Positions 1-9,343 are shown, counted from the first letter of the stretch. The stretch is DNA of 36,605 nucleotides from an uncultured Eubacteriales bacterium (GCA_900552055.1 URYI01000007.1:1-36605); one strand, 5' to 3'. Numbers and translations are program-made. Notes: generated by a model not told the origin, from the sequence alone.

Positions 1-2593
1 GGTAACGGTAGGATACATAGCCTCTGGAGCCGTCCGGGAGCTGGATATAGTACCAGCCGTTATCAGCTATGGCCAGGACCCTTACATTTGAGCCGAGGCT
101 GATGGTGGTCAGGAGCAGGGAGGTGGAACTGGGCTCGGCCCGCACGTTAAGATCCATATCTATAACTGTTCCTAATACCATGGTGCCCTGAACAGGCTCA
201 TAGGTAAACAACCGGTTTATTTTAAGGTAATTGGCGCTGCAATAGCCTTGAATGCCCGAAGCATTCTGCACCAGGTACCATTCTTCATTGCTGCTGTCCA
301 GTATGGTCAGGGTCTCGCCCGGAAGCGCCGTGGCCAGTGTTTCAGCGTCTGCATTGGCTTCCTCCCTTATGCGGAGCTGGTCGGTGCCGGTAACTGTTCC
401 TATATAAAGAGGGGTGTCGCCTGCCGAGGGGGAGGGGTAGACAGTGGCGGTAGGCGTGCTGGGAGTATCGTCTCCGGGCTTTGGCCCTGCCACTATATAG
501 CTTGCGCTGACGTAGCCTGTTCTTTCTTCGCCGTTTTTATAATATCTTATTCTGAACCAGCCGTCATGTTCGCTTAAAAGCTCCACTTCGTCGCCGTGAT
601 ACAGCGAATCCAAAGGAGCCCCGCTGCTTGAGGGAGTTTCTCTGACATAAAGGCGGCTGTCTGAGTATTTTAAAGTTACAACTCCCGTCCATATTTCGGG
701 TTCTGTGGGGGCTGTAGCCGAGGCGGAGGAGGTCGCGGAAGGCTTCTCAAGCTCGGTTATATAATCTGCCGAAACATAGCCGGTAGTTCCGTTGAATACA
801 ATCTGGTACCAGCCGCTGTCCAGCTTCTGGACCAATTCCACATATGCTCCGTGGCGGAGCTTGCCTAATTTCCCGGCGCTGGCGCTGGGGGCGGTGCGTA
901 CGTTCAGATTGCTTGAATGGTCAGTAAGAGTGACTACGCCGTACCATTTGTTCGGATCCAGATCAGGATTGGAACCGGGGCCGAGTATTTCATAGTCTAA
1001 AGTAGTTACCTGCGTATTGTCAAAATAGAAGGCCAGGATTTCCTGATAGGTCTGGCCCGCCTCGGCGCGTGCGCGCGCGCCGATCTGGCTCAGGCCGACG
1101 CCGTGGCCGTTCCCGTTTATGCTGAGCTGCCAGTAATTGCTCTGCTCCCGGACGTGGGGTATGAGCTTATTGTTCATAGCCGAGAAGGAAAACCCGCCCG
1201 CACAGGTAGCGGTGTATTTCAGGCCCTCCATGGGAATATTGAGGGTAAGGGTTATCTGTTCCTGGGCGGCGTCCTGAGCAATGGCTGTTTCCTCTGTATA
1301 TCCGCTGTTTGAAAGATAGCTGGAGCTTATATAGCCGCGGTCCCCGTTTGCCGCAAGTACTTCATAATAATTGCCCGATTTTGAAAGTATCTGCACATAT
1401 GAACCCTCGCGCGGAGAGGCCAGCACGCTGTACTGGCTGCCCGGCCCTTCGTAGAGCGAGCAGCGGCCCGAATAACCGGTGTTTGATACCTGCATGTATT
1501 GGTCCGCGCTGTCCGAGGGTTCGGGCGAAGCTCCCTGCGCGCCCTTAAAGGCGTTCAGGATAACGTCAGCCTGCAAATAGAGGTACATAATGCAGTTCTC
1601 ATCCGAGAAACGCGGAGTATGCAGAGTTAGGTTGTCGAAGCCCAGTATTTCAAAATTATCTTCATCTGCGCTGTAGCCCTGCTCGTAGAGCTGTATCAAT
1701 AGCTCAGGCAGCATGGTTTTGTATACATAATTGTTCAGTTCTGTGCTTGAGCCTACCTTGGGCAGATTGAATTTGGTGTTGTAGGAACTGCTCTCAAAGC
1801 TGGCTTCTAAATCATATTCATCTATTTTAACCTGGAAATAGGGCAGACGGGAGGAACCCCAGCGGTAGTAGTTGCTGGAGGTCATGCCGCCGTTTGAGGC
1901 TGAATAGAGGGTGGAAATAACGCTGCCGTTGTATGTGAGCACCTGGCCGGCCGTTTCCATAACTGCCTGGATGCAGTTGGTATAGCTGGAGTTATAGCCG
2001 CGGTAAACCTGGTCGCTTGAAGTATCCCCTATATCATAGCTGGTGATGGAAGTGCTGCCGCTGAGCCTGTCGTAGGAATAAGAACGCGCGCATACTGCCT
2101 GTGCCTTAAGAGCGTTTATGTTGTAATTCTCGCCTATCTCGTAAGGTACTACGCCTATAAGGTAGGTTTCCATGTCAACGTGGTTGATCACGTTGATATA
2201 GGAGCCGTTTTTGGCAAACACAAAATCGCCCAGATATTCATAATTGCCTATTTTTATTCCCGAATCCTGGGTGTCCCGCTTTGTGAGCTTTATATAGCCC
2301 GAATCGGAGGTATAGACGTTGCTGCCTGAGCTGGTGCGCAGGGCTACCTTGCCGCCCGTTTGATAGACGGTATATGAGCCCGGATCCAGATATGTACCGT
2401 TGGGCAGGGTGTAGGAACCGTTGATGCGGAGGCTCACCGTTGAAACCCTTCCTAATGAATCCAGCTTTACCCGCACAATGCAGTTGCCTGCCGCGCTGGA
2501 AATTATGGGATTTATTGAAATCAGTCCGAAGCACAGCCCCAGAACCATTATCATTACAGCTATAACGCTTATAATTTTTTTGCCGCGTTTCAT
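1..2593 (-). CDS. SpoIID/LytB-domain secreted protein with multiple SH3-like repeats (partial, open at left edge)
   Basis: The frame is open from an ATG at 2593 to the window edge (864 codons, no stop), so the C-terminus is missing. An AAAGGAAAGG-like ribosome site precedes the ATG, followed by a signal peptide or membrane anchor (residues 1-30). Residues ~130-270 match the SpoIID/LytB core (METYLIGVVPYEIG, ALKAQAVCARSY, YSASNGGMT). The signature NGHGVGLSQIGA is at ~495-506. Residues ~367-425 form a bacterial SH3-like module lying inside the SpoIID region. Four more SH3-like repeats follow at ~545-605, 630-695, 725-785 and 803 to the edge, each with an L-x-V/I-R-x-x and G-Y-V/C-S pattern. SpoIID is known as a peptidoglycan lytic transglycosylase acting on denuded glycan, and LytB-type proteins modify amidases. 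The likely role is cell-wall remodelling outside the membrane. Whether it is sporulation-specific cannot be judged from sequence. Confidence 0.9.
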   Translation of the reverse strand, partial: MKRGKKIISVIAVMIMVLGLCFGLISINPIISSAAGNCIVRVKLDSLGRVSTVSLRINGSYTLPNGTYLDPGSYTVYQTGGKVALRTSSGSNVYTSDSGYIKLTKRDTQDSGIKIGNYEYLGDFVFAKNGSYINVINHVDMETYLIGVVPYEIGENYNINALKAQAVCARSYSYDRLSGSTSITSYDIGDTSSDQVYRGYNSSYTNCIQAVMETAGQVLTYNGSVISTLYSASNGGMTSSNYYRWGSSRLPYFQVKIDEYDLEASFESSSYNTKFNLPKVGSSTELNNYVYKTMLPELLIQLYEQGYSADEDNFEILGFDNLTLHTPRFSDENCIMYLYLQADVILNAFKGAQGASPEPSDSADQYMQVSNTGYSGRCSLYEGPGSQYSVLASPREGSYVQILSKSGNYYEVLAANGDRGYISSSYLSNSGYTEETAIAQDAAQEQITLTLNIPMEGLKYTATCAGGFSFSAMNNKLIPHVREQSNYWQLSINGNGHGVGLSQIGARARAEAGQTYQEILAFYFDNTQVTTLDYEILGPGSNPDLDPNKWYGVVTLTDHSSNLNVRTAPSASAGKLGKLRHGAYVELVQKLDSGWYQIVFNGTTGYVSADYITELEKPSATSSASATAPTEPEIWTGVVTLKYSDSRLYVRETPSSSGAPLDSLYHGDEVELLSEHDGWFRIRYYKNGEERTGYVSASYIVAGPKPGDDTPSTPTATVYPSPSAGDTPLYIGTVTGTDQLRIREEANADAETLATALPGETLTILDSSNEEWYLVQNASGIQGYCSANYLKINRLFTYEPVQGTMVLGTVIDMDLNVRAEPSSTSLLLTTISLGSNVRVLAIADNGWYYIQLPDGSRGYVSYRY

Positions 2594-2663
2594 CGTTACC
2601 CTTTCCTTTTAATAAAATTGTAATAAAAGAGGCATAATACTTTAATTAAAACTTCTTATATAT

Positions 2664-2691
2664 ATTATCACACATTATATTTAGACTGCAA
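2664..2691 (-). promoter_or_regulatory. Promoter candidate for the SpoIID/SH3 gene
   Basis: On the minus strand, TTGCAG (2691-2686) is followed after 16 nt by GATAAT (2669-2664), about 70 nt upstream of the start codon. This fits a vegetative sigma-A promoter. Confidence 0.4.
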
Positions 2692-3073
2692 CCCTTAATT
2701 GCACAAAATCCGCGCAGCTGCTGAAATTGTTGAAAAAATCAGTCTGCATGCAGCCTAATTTTATTTCCCATTATACTTTAACAAATTATATCTCGCTTTG
2801 CAAAGCCGGTTTTGCGCGATAAGAGGGAAATAAGAGCTATGAACTTTGATTTTCTCAAATTTTCTTTAATTATTACTTTTTTATTACTTTTATATTGCGA
2901 TAAATTCTTAATTTACAGCACGCTTCTTATATCCGCTGGGCATTATCAATAACAACAGGTTAGTTTTATGCTGGATATTATTAATATTGTGTATGGAAAA
3001 AAGAAAGCCCTTGTTTTATCATTACGGTAAATATGGCGCTTTAGATGGACTGAGGATACAGAGCGGAGGGATA
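2692..3073. other. AT-rich divergent intergenic region
   Basis: This spacer separates the divergent SpoIID and lipoprotein genes. It is strongly AT-rich and holds no convincing ORF or RNA gene. A GGAGGG ribosome site at 3065-3070 sets the start of the downstream lipoprotein. I see no clear -35/-10 pair for the plus strand. Confidence 0.5.
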
Positions 3074-5812
3074 ATGGTGAAAATTAAAGGATGGATATGC
3101 GCTTTGGTCTGCGTTTGCCTGGCTATTGCCTGCGCCGGATGCGGCGAGCCGGATGCTGCTGTTTCTTCGGGGGCGGAAGCGTCTCCAACGGCGCAGTATG
3201 AAAACGGCTTTGAGGAATATGAGCGGCCGGAGCCTGAAGGCGGCGGGGGAGAAATAATACAGGCTCCGTCAGTGCGGGATTATGCGCATATGTGGTGGCA
3301 GGACGGCTTTTTAAAGGGAGAAAAGGCCGTGCTTTTCCAGACGGGCTATTACGGCATGAAGGTCAATGTTCTTAAGGCCGCAATAACAAATCTTGGAGTT
3401 ATAAACGAGGTTATAACTGAAAGCGGGGCTATGACCCAGGACCCGGAGATAATAAAAAGCATGCCTGAAATCAGCATGAATTATGCTTTGAGCCAGGAGG
3501 GGGAAAGCTTTACTTTTACCCGGCTGGAGCCGGTGGATAATGTCGGTTCCCGTATAATAGAATCGGGCAGGTATATGCAGAGCATAGATATTATGAGCAT
3601 GCGCTTTGACGGCCTGGACAGTTCGGTAAGCGGGAGAGTGGAGATAAAGGCCCAGCCGCGGCATTTTTCTCTTCAATTTTCCGTGCATTCTTCCAGCCGG
3701 CTGCCCGAAACAGGCCTGAGCTTCCGGCTTAATCTGCCTGAGGAATATTCTTTAATTGAACAAAGCGCGGACGGAAGAGTGCTTATTCTGCGTACAGCCC
3801 AAGGGGAGGGCCTGGCTGCGCTGCTGCCCGAACGCGGGGATGTAACGGCAAAGGCTGAAAATACTTCCATGATTTTTGAATGCGCGCCCGCCCCCATTGA
3901 AGCTGGTAATTTTACCGGCTTCGGGGTGGTGTTCCTGCCCTTGAGCGGGCAGATCCTGGCTGAGGCCGAGGCTTACCGCGGCAATTTGGCAAATCTGGAA
4001 ATTACCGCGCAGCAGCTGGCTCCCCGTGAAGGCAGGGAGCATGACGTAACCTATGACAGCGAGCGGGGCATATATGTAATAGATATTTCGGGCATGAGCT
4101 CCGGCCGCCTGACTGATTTTGCCGTAGAGGCGCGGCGCAACGATTATGACCGTCTTGTTTTCACCGTAAAAAACAGCTCAGGCAGCGCGGTCAAGGTGCC
4201 TCTGCTCTTTTCAAAGGAAAAGGGAGAATTTGGCGTAGAGGGCATGGTGGGAATGCTCAGGGACGTAAACACGCTTGAGCCTATAGGGGTGCAGGTGCAG
4301 ACCTCAAAGAATTGGCACCAATACGGCTCGGATGTGCCGGAAAATGATGTAAAAAGGTATCTGGAGGGAATCTGGTACCACGGCTACACGCTTATAGAGG
4401 TGCCCGCAAACAGCCAAGTGAGCTACGATCTGACAATAGCATACAGCCAGTGGGGGGAGACCTATTCGGCCAGCCATGCCCAGCTCTGCCTGGCGGGCTG
4501 GGGCGGCAATCTGCAGAAATGGGAGACCAGCGCCCTTGGCTCTTCAGGGGAAAATATGTGCTATGACGCCGAAATGGCCCACGGCACCGGGGCGTTTATA
4601 AATGATGCGCTGCCTTTTGCCACATTAGGGGGCATAGACGGCAGCGGCGTGAAATATAACTGGTCAAACGGGGCGAGCGGCGGCAATTTCTTAATCTATT
4701 ACAATTCTTTGGGCAGCCGGGTGGGGCTTAAGCAGGTGCGCACCTGGTTCAAAAAACAGGGGCCCTGCCTGACTGAGGTCATATATACGGGCATAACCGA
4801 CGACGGCGCAATCCAGGTTGAATATAAGGTGAATCTGGGCAGAACGGACGATTTTGCTAAAAATACGCATACTTTTACCTATAAATTTTTGGAGGACGTT
4901 TCTTTCAGCCGCCTGGCCTATTATTCAATAGGCAGTGATAATTATAATACCGGGCTGTGGCATGAGCTGGCTGTGGGCAACCATGACGGACTGTGTGATT
5001 TTACCATGGGCGATACTCTTTATAACGGCATAATTACGCCCGAATATCCCCAGAGCGGCCAATATATCGGGGGCGGGGACATGCAGAGGATAGAGGTGGA
5101 AGGCGAGGGGCTTTGGGTGGCCATGTCTAAAGCTGAAACCATAACCGAGCGCTACGGCACGCCCAGCAACCGCATGCTGAATCTGCTCTCCTTTTCGGGA
5201 ACTATTAACGGTCAGGAGTATAATAAGCCGGCGCTTAATCTCAGATACACTTATCAGTACGACAGTTATAATCAGAAAAATGTATATTCTCTCTCGGCAG
5301 AGCTGGGGCCGTCCGAGGCCGTGGGCAATACTATAGAGGCGGGCAGCTGCGTAACGGGCACCGTACAGTATATAAACCTGCCCAATTTTAAGGAATGGTA
5401 CTACGGCGGCAATGAGACGCTGGGCAACCTGCCCGCAGAAATGTTTGATTCATGGCGGCTGGCGCATTTCATTTCAAGAGGAGAAAAGCATGAAGTTACT
5501 GCTTCAGACGGGGAGGTGACGCAATTATATCCTATTACAGTTAAAGCGTCGGAGGACGGAACGGCTGCTATAAGCATAAAAGGAGGGCTGGGCTATGTGC
5601 CCGTTACTTTTACAAATCTTCCCTCATATTCAGGCTACAGCCTTTTGAAAAAGACTGAATCGGGCTGGGAAAAGGTGGATCAGTCTGTGCATGGAAATGA
5701 TTATTATCAGACGTGGTTTGACAGCGAAACGGGGAGATATGAAATTACTTTTAATGTGCTTCACAGCGGAGAGCCTGACGCAATATACGAATATAAGCTG
5801 GTGAGGGAATAG
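3074..5812 (+). CDS. Large lipoprotein of unknown family (paralogue of the gene ending at 6366)
   Basis: A 912-residue protein. The ATG at 3074 is chosen because GGAGGG lies 3 nt upstream and a type II signal peptide follows directly (hydrophobic core, then CAGC). A GTG at 2987 would add 29 residues that do not look like a signal peptide. After an acidic, low-complexity linker the protein is rich in aromatic and beta-prone residues with no repeats or known catalytic motif that I recognise. It is homologous along its length to the convergent 903-residue lipoprotein: shared landmarks include MLRDVNTLEPIGVQVQ, GIWYHGYTLIEVPA, AQLCLAGWGG, a WFKKQGP segment, NLGRTDDF and a C-terminal VDQSVHGNDYYQTW domain. 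The likely location is the outer face of the membrane. Glycan binding or degradation is possible, given the nearby GH36 and GH127 genes, but that is inference only. Confidence 0.88.
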   Translation: MVKIKGWICALVCVCLAIACAGCGEPDAAVSSGAEASPTAQYENGFEEYERPEPEGGGGEIIQAPSVRDYAHMWWQDGFLKGEKAVLFQTGYYGMKVNVLKAAITNLGVINEVITESGAMTQDPEIIKSMPEISMNYALSQEGESFTFTRLEPVDNVGSRIIESGRYMQSIDIMSMRFDGLDSSVSGRVEIKAQPRHFSLQFSVHSSSRLPETGLSFRLNLPEEYSLIEQSADGRVLILRTAQGEGLAALLPERGDVTAKAENTSMIFECAPAPIEAGNFTGFGVVFLPLSGQILAEAEAYRGNLANLEITAQQLAPREGREHDVTYDSERGIYVIDISGMSSGRLTDFAVEARRNDYDRLVFTVKNSSGSAVKVPLLFSKEKGEFGVEGMVGMLRDVNTLEPIGVQVQTSKNWHQYGSDVPENDVKRYLEGIWYHGYTLIEVPANSQVSYDLTIAYSQWGETYSASHAQLCLAGWGGNLQKWETSALGSSGENMCYDAEMAHGTGAFINDALPFATLGGIDGSGVKYNWSNGASGGNFLIYYNSLGSRVGLKQVRTWFKKQGPCLTEVIYTGITDDGAIQVEYKVNLGRTDDFAKNTHTFTYKFLEDVSFSRLAYYSIGSDNYNTGLWHELAVGNHDGLCDFTMGDTLYNGIITPEYPQSGQYIGGGDMQRIEVEGEGLWVAMSKAETITERYGTPSNRMLNLLSFSGTINGQEYNKPALNLRYTYQYDSYNQKNVYSLSAELGPSEAVGNTIEAGSCVTGTVQYINLPNFKEWYYGGNETLGNLPAEMFDSWRLAHFISRGEKHEVTASDGEVTQLYPITVKASEDGTAAISIKGGLGYVPVTFTNLPSYSGYSLLKKTESGWEKVDQSVHGNDYYQTWFDSETGRYEITFNVLHSGEPDAIYEYKLVRE

Positions 5813-5825
5813 GTTTTCTGGGATT

Positions 5826-5974
5826 AATCTCCATCAAGCATAAGCCAGTCCCAAAGGGGGCGGCTCTTGGGCAGGCGCCGGCGCCTGCCCCGGCCGAGCG
5901 AAGCTCGGTCCGGAGGCCGCGAAGCGGCCTCAAGAGCCGCCCCCTTTGGGGCTGGCTTATGCTTGATGGAGATT
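5826..5974. repeat. 149-bp palindromic element: 44-bp outer stem enclosing three hairpins
   Basis: Arms 5826-5869 and 5931-5974 are reverse complements over 44 bp with one mismatch (T5849, a G-T pair). The 61-nt centre divides exactly into three hairpins: a perfect 20-bp palindrome at 5870-5889, a CCGAGC-GAA-GCTCGG hairpin with CCGG base at 5890-5913, and AGGCCGC-GAA-GCGGCCT at 5914-5930. This would fold as a four-way junction. It sits between two convergent genes and could also act as a transcription barrier for the plus-strand lipoprotein. A related element begins at ~36523. Confidence 0.9.
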
Positions 5975-6312
5975 TATGTTCCTAACGCCGCTTAGGCTTT
6001 TATTAATCTGGCCCTGCTGTAAAAAAGGGCACAGAATAAAACAGGCTGCGCTTATCATGCTTTGCAGCCTATCTTTTGACTTGTTTAAACAATATAGAAT
6101 GCAATGCGTTTTTGCATAGGATGCCCGCCGCTTTTGTTTTGTTGCGCGCTCCTGGAATGAGCCGGGCATGTCTGTACCCCGCGCGCCGCACGGCTGTCAA
6201 CTGGTATCTATGTAAAAATCTCAGACCGCAGAGGAAAATGGGATTTTCCGGCTTTGCAAGGCGGCTGAGCACAGAAATACCTGCTGAGTATTTTAAAGGA
6301 CGGCAGCACCGG
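5975..6312. other. Intergenic stretch between convergent lipoprotein genes
   Basis: No gene is supported here. Short plus- and minus-strand frames lack ribosome sites and homology. The stretch holds only moderate inverted repeats. Confidence 0.4.
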
Positions 6313-6355
6313 CAAAACAGAGCAATGCGCCCCTACCAAGGCGCATTGTGCTCTG
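6313..6355 (-). terminator. Rho-independent terminator of the minus-strand lipoprotein
   Basis: On the minus strand a stem pairs CAGAGC plus AATGCGCC with GGCGCATT plus GCTCTG (14 bp, 2-nt bulge, 8-nt loop) and is followed by TTTTG. It lies 11 nt past the stop codon of the gene ending at 6366. Confidence 0.7.
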
Positions 6356-6365
6356 AATGTATTAT

Positions 6366-9077
6366 CTATGCCTTTTCTTTAACCAATCTGTATTCGCCTA
6401 CGTCGTTTTTGCCATTATGATGAACGTTGAAAGTCAGCTCATAGGTTCCGGTTTGGGAATCATACCAGGCCTGCCAATAGTCATTGCCGTGCACAGATTG
6501 GTCAACCGTCTGCCAGCTGCCGTCCACCTTTTTTTGCAGCCGCCACCCGCTGAACCCTTTTACATTTTTAATTGTGACAGGCACATATCCTATGCCCTTT
6601 GTAATGGTGAATTGTGCCGCTGTACCCTCTGAGACGTCCGCCGCTTGAATAACGGGCGGCAGATTCCCGACAGCTGTGCCTACCGACGCCTGCACGCTTA
6701 CATTGCTTTGCACCGCATAGGTATATGCAAGCTTCCAGCTTTCATAATCCTGTGCGGGTATTTCCTCCAGCACAGTGCTGGTTCCGTAATAATCCTGCTT
6801 GTGCGCCGGAAGGTTGACATACTCTATTACAAAGGATACCGTGCTGCCGGCTTTAATTAAGTTGCCTGCTTCTTTGGGCGGGTTAAGCTCAAATCCGGCG
6901 CTCTGCCACTGGAGCACGTTTGTGGTGCGCACGCTGAAGCAGGGCTGAGTATATGTTTTTCCATTAATGTCCGCCCGATACTCCCTCACGCTGATCATTT
7001 TGTTTCCTTTGGATTCATTTGCCGGCGCGCCGAGGAACGCGAACCAGGCGCCGCTGCCCGGAACCTCCGCACAGTTCATTCCCTGCCCGCCCAGATAATC
7101 GCTCTGGCTGCTTTTGGGAACCTCCATAAGCCCGTTATAGGTCTGCCCCGCAAGGGTAAAGGATATAAGCCCGTCGTCATTCCCAACAGCCATAGTGTCC
7201 CAATAATCGTAGTTATAGCTGTCTGATCCGAACTGGTAAAATGCCATGCGGGAATAGGGCACATCCTCAAGGAATGTGTAACGGAAGGTCTGCGTGGCGC
7301 GGGAAACGTCGTCAGTGCGGCCCATCTGCGCGGAAATTTCCAAGCATGCGAGGTCGTTTCCAAGCATTCCCCTGTAAATCACTTCAGTGATATTAGGACC
7401 CTGCTTTTTAAAGAAGGTTTTAAAGCCGCGGTAGTCTATAGCTCTGCCTGAAGGGTCATATGCTAAAAGAAAATCTACGCCGCCGGTATTAGTTGTCCAA
7501 TTATACTTTTCACCGTTCACACGGGAATAAAGCCCGAACGGGCAAATATCCCCCATAACGCACCAGGTCCATGAACGGGAAATATCATAGCAGAAGCTTT
7601 CCCCATACGAACCAAGGCTTGCAGATTCCCACTGCTGATGGCCGCCCCAGCCTACAAGACACAGCTGTGAATGGGTTACGCTTTCTACGCCTCCCCAGCG
7701 CGCAAAAGCACAGGTATATTCATAGGTTACGCTTTGGCCTGCCGGAACCTCAATAACAGTATAGCCGTGGTACCATCTGCCCTCCCAGTTGCGGTACGGC
7801 GAATTTTGCGCTGCATAAGTATACGCCCCGTTGGGATCTGTGCTGTAATAATGCCAGTTGCGCGTAATCTGTACCTGTATGCCGATGGGCTCTAACGTAG
7901 TAGCATCGCGGAGCATGGGGGACAGGCCGGTAACGCTGAGAGGCTCTTCTTTAATAAACTGCAAAGGCACTTTAATGGTGTGCTGAGTGGGATTGTCAAT
8001 GGTAAACTTTATACGGTCATAAGTATCAAGCTGGGTCTCGGTATATTCTCCCTCACGAACGGAAAACATTCCGTTTAAATCAAATGAGTAATAGCCCAGT
8101 TCACTGTAATCTGCTTTCCGCTCTGTTCCTGCCTGGGGGGAAAGCCTTTGCGCGCTTACCGTTAGCTGTTCTCTGGCGGCATAACGTTCAGCGTCTGCCG
8201 GAACGGCAGAGGCCGAGGGAATAACCGCTATGTTGAAGCCGTTAAAGCCTCCCGGATATAATGTAAGCCCTGATGCGGTAAAAACAAGCGCTGAATCCTC
8301 CTGCTTAATGGAGACGCCCTGAGGCGCAACAACGGTAAAACCCATGCCCTTTATATCGGTAACGGTAACTGCTCTTCCGTTGAGACTTTCTTCAAACCCG
8401 ACATAATCCGAGGCATACTTAAGGGAAAATTGCAGTTCTGCATCCCGGCAGGTCTGTAACTGCGGAAAGACCTCAAAGGCAATAGTGAAATATTCCGGAA
8501 GCGCCATTACTTCCATGCGGCCGTACCAATCGGAGTTTCCTGCTGTTTTTAAGCACATGACGTCCAAACGCTGCAAATATCTGCCGCTTTCCAGCATGCG
8601 GGTGCTGATTCCGGAGTCTTCCATAGCCTCCACTATATCAAACGAATAATTCTCCTCCCCGTAACGCATGGAATATTCCATTTTAACGGCGGGAAGCTCC
8701 CTTATTAAACTGCTGTCCTCCACCATTGCTGCGCCATAATCCATTGGGGCTGGAAATGCGCCGAAACGTGTTATTCCACCCGTGCCGCTGCTGACTGAAA
8801 GGCCGTAGTTGCCGCTCATCATGTAAGTTTCCTGATACATGCCTCCATTGCCCTGGGGGAGCCACATATAAGTAAAATCAGTGATATCCGGCTGCTGTAC
8901 ATACATTCCTGTTTCATCCTCCACTGGGGGCCGATATGTTCCCTCTGATGCGGCTGCGGACGGCGGAGCGGCCGAGGAGCCTGAAGCCCCGCCTGACGGG
9001 GCAGGCTCCTTAGCGCATCCCAGCGCCAGGACAGTAAGCATACAAACGCATAATATCAACCCTGCTGCTTTTTTCAT
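6366..9077 (-). CDS. Large lipoprotein of unknown family (paralogue of the 3074-5812 gene)
   Basis: A 903-residue protein with an AAGGAA ribosome site just upstream and a classical lipoprotein signal (MKKAAGLILC ... LALGC, lipidated Cys ~21). A Ser/Ala/Pro/Gly linker follows, then a long beta-rich body. It shares ordered landmarks with the convergent paralogue: MLRDATTLEPIGIQVQ, GRWYHGYTVIEVPAG, SQLCLVGWGG, FFKKQGPNITEVIYRG, QMGRTDDVS, AVGNDDGLISF and a C-terminal VDQSVHGNDYWQAW domain. Conserved Trp, Tyr and Cys positions suggest one extracellular fold. No recognised enzyme signature is visible. A MITE-like element begins 17 nt upstream of the start codon, so transcripts from any promoter beyond it would carry the element in the 5' leader. 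Confidence 0.88.
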   Translation of the reverse strand: MKKAAGLILCVCMLTVLALGCAKEPAPSGGASGSSAAPPSAAASEGTYRPPVEDETGMYVQQPDITDFTYMWLPQGNGGMYQETYMMSGNYGLSVSSGTGGITRFGAFPAPMDYGAAMVEDSSLIRELPAVKMEYSMRYGEENYSFDIVEAMEDSGISTRMLESGRYLQRLDVMCLKTAGNSDWYGRMEVMALPEYFTIAFEVFPQLQTCRDAELQFSLKYASDYVGFEESLNGRAVTVTDIKGMGFTVVAPQGVSIKQEDSALVFTASGLTLYPGGFNGFNIAVIPSASAVPADAERYAAREQLTVSAQRLSPQAGTERKADYSELGYYSFDLNGMFSVREGEYTETQLDTYDRIKFTIDNPTQHTIKVPLQFIKEEPLSVTGLSPMLRDATTLEPIGIQVQITRNWHYYSTDPNGAYTYAAQNSPYRNWEGRWYHGYTVIEVPAGQSVTYEYTCAFARWGGVESVTHSQLCLVGWGGHQQWESASLGSYGESFCYDISRSWTWCVMGDICPFGLYSRVNGEKYNWTTNTGGVDFLLAYDPSGRAIDYRGFKTFFKKQGPNITEVIYRGMLGNDLACLEISAQMGRTDDVSRATQTFRYTFLEDVPYSRMAFYQFGSDSYNYDYWDTMAVGNDDGLISFTLAGQTYNGLMEVPKSSQSDYLGGQGMNCAEVPGSGAWFAFLGAPANESKGNKMISVREYRADINGKTYTQPCFSVRTTNVLQWQSAGFELNPPKEAGNLIKAGSTVSFVIEYVNLPAHKQDYYGTSTVLEEIPAQDYESWKLAYTYAVQSNVSVQASVGTAVGNLPPVIQAADVSEGTAAQFTITKGIGYVPVTIKNVKGFSGWRLQKKVDGSWQTVDQSVHGNDYWQAWYDSQTGTYELTFNVHHNGKNDVGEYRLVKEKA

Positions 9078-9093
9078 ATATATTTCCTTCCAT

Positions 9094-9296
9094 TACCCTA
9101 AATTGACCAGGGGATACACGCCTCCGGCGGTCTGATTCCGGCATTTTCTGCGTCATCGTCAATGGGTGTGCGTTCAGTACGTTCAGTACGCCTTGTTCCC
9201 CCTTCCTTGAAAATGCCGGAATCAAACCTGCTGGAGGTTAACGAGTCGGACGGCGGCCGCTGCCCTGACCGTATATGCCCTTGTTAATTTAGGGTA
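9094..9296. mobile_element. MITE-like element, copy 1 (subfamily I, internally shortened)
   Basis: A 203-bp element starting TACCCTAAATTGA and ending with the near reverse complement TTAATTTAGGGTA, flanked by TA on both sides as in TA-targeting IS630/Tc1-type elements. An inner hairpin pairs GATTCCGGCATTTT (9134-9147) with 9210-9223. Copy 3 at 28746 is the same subfamily with ~75 bp more inside. A 9-bp tandem duplication (GTTCAGTAC twice) lies in the loop. It has no coding capacity. Confidence 0.85.
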
Positions 9297-9314
9297 GATT
9301 TTTATTTATTAAAA

Positions 9315-9343
9315 CATATATAAGCCCTGAACTGAATAGACAA
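9315..9343 (-). promoter_or_regulatory. Promoter candidate upstream of MITE copy 1
   Basis: On the minus strand, TTGTCT (9343-9338), a 17-nt spacer and TATATG (9320-9315) read towards the lipoprotein at 9077. If active, the leader would include the entire MITE as a folded RNA. The -10 is imperfect. Confidence 0.3.

Noticed and set aside
2987..3073. Upstream GTG start for the first lipoprotein
   Set aside because: It would bury the lipoprotein signal peptide 29 residues in, and it lacks a ribosome site.
6076..6632. Plus-strand frames between and over the lipoprotein 3' end
   Set aside because: They overlap the minus-strand gene and its terminator, without ribosome sites.
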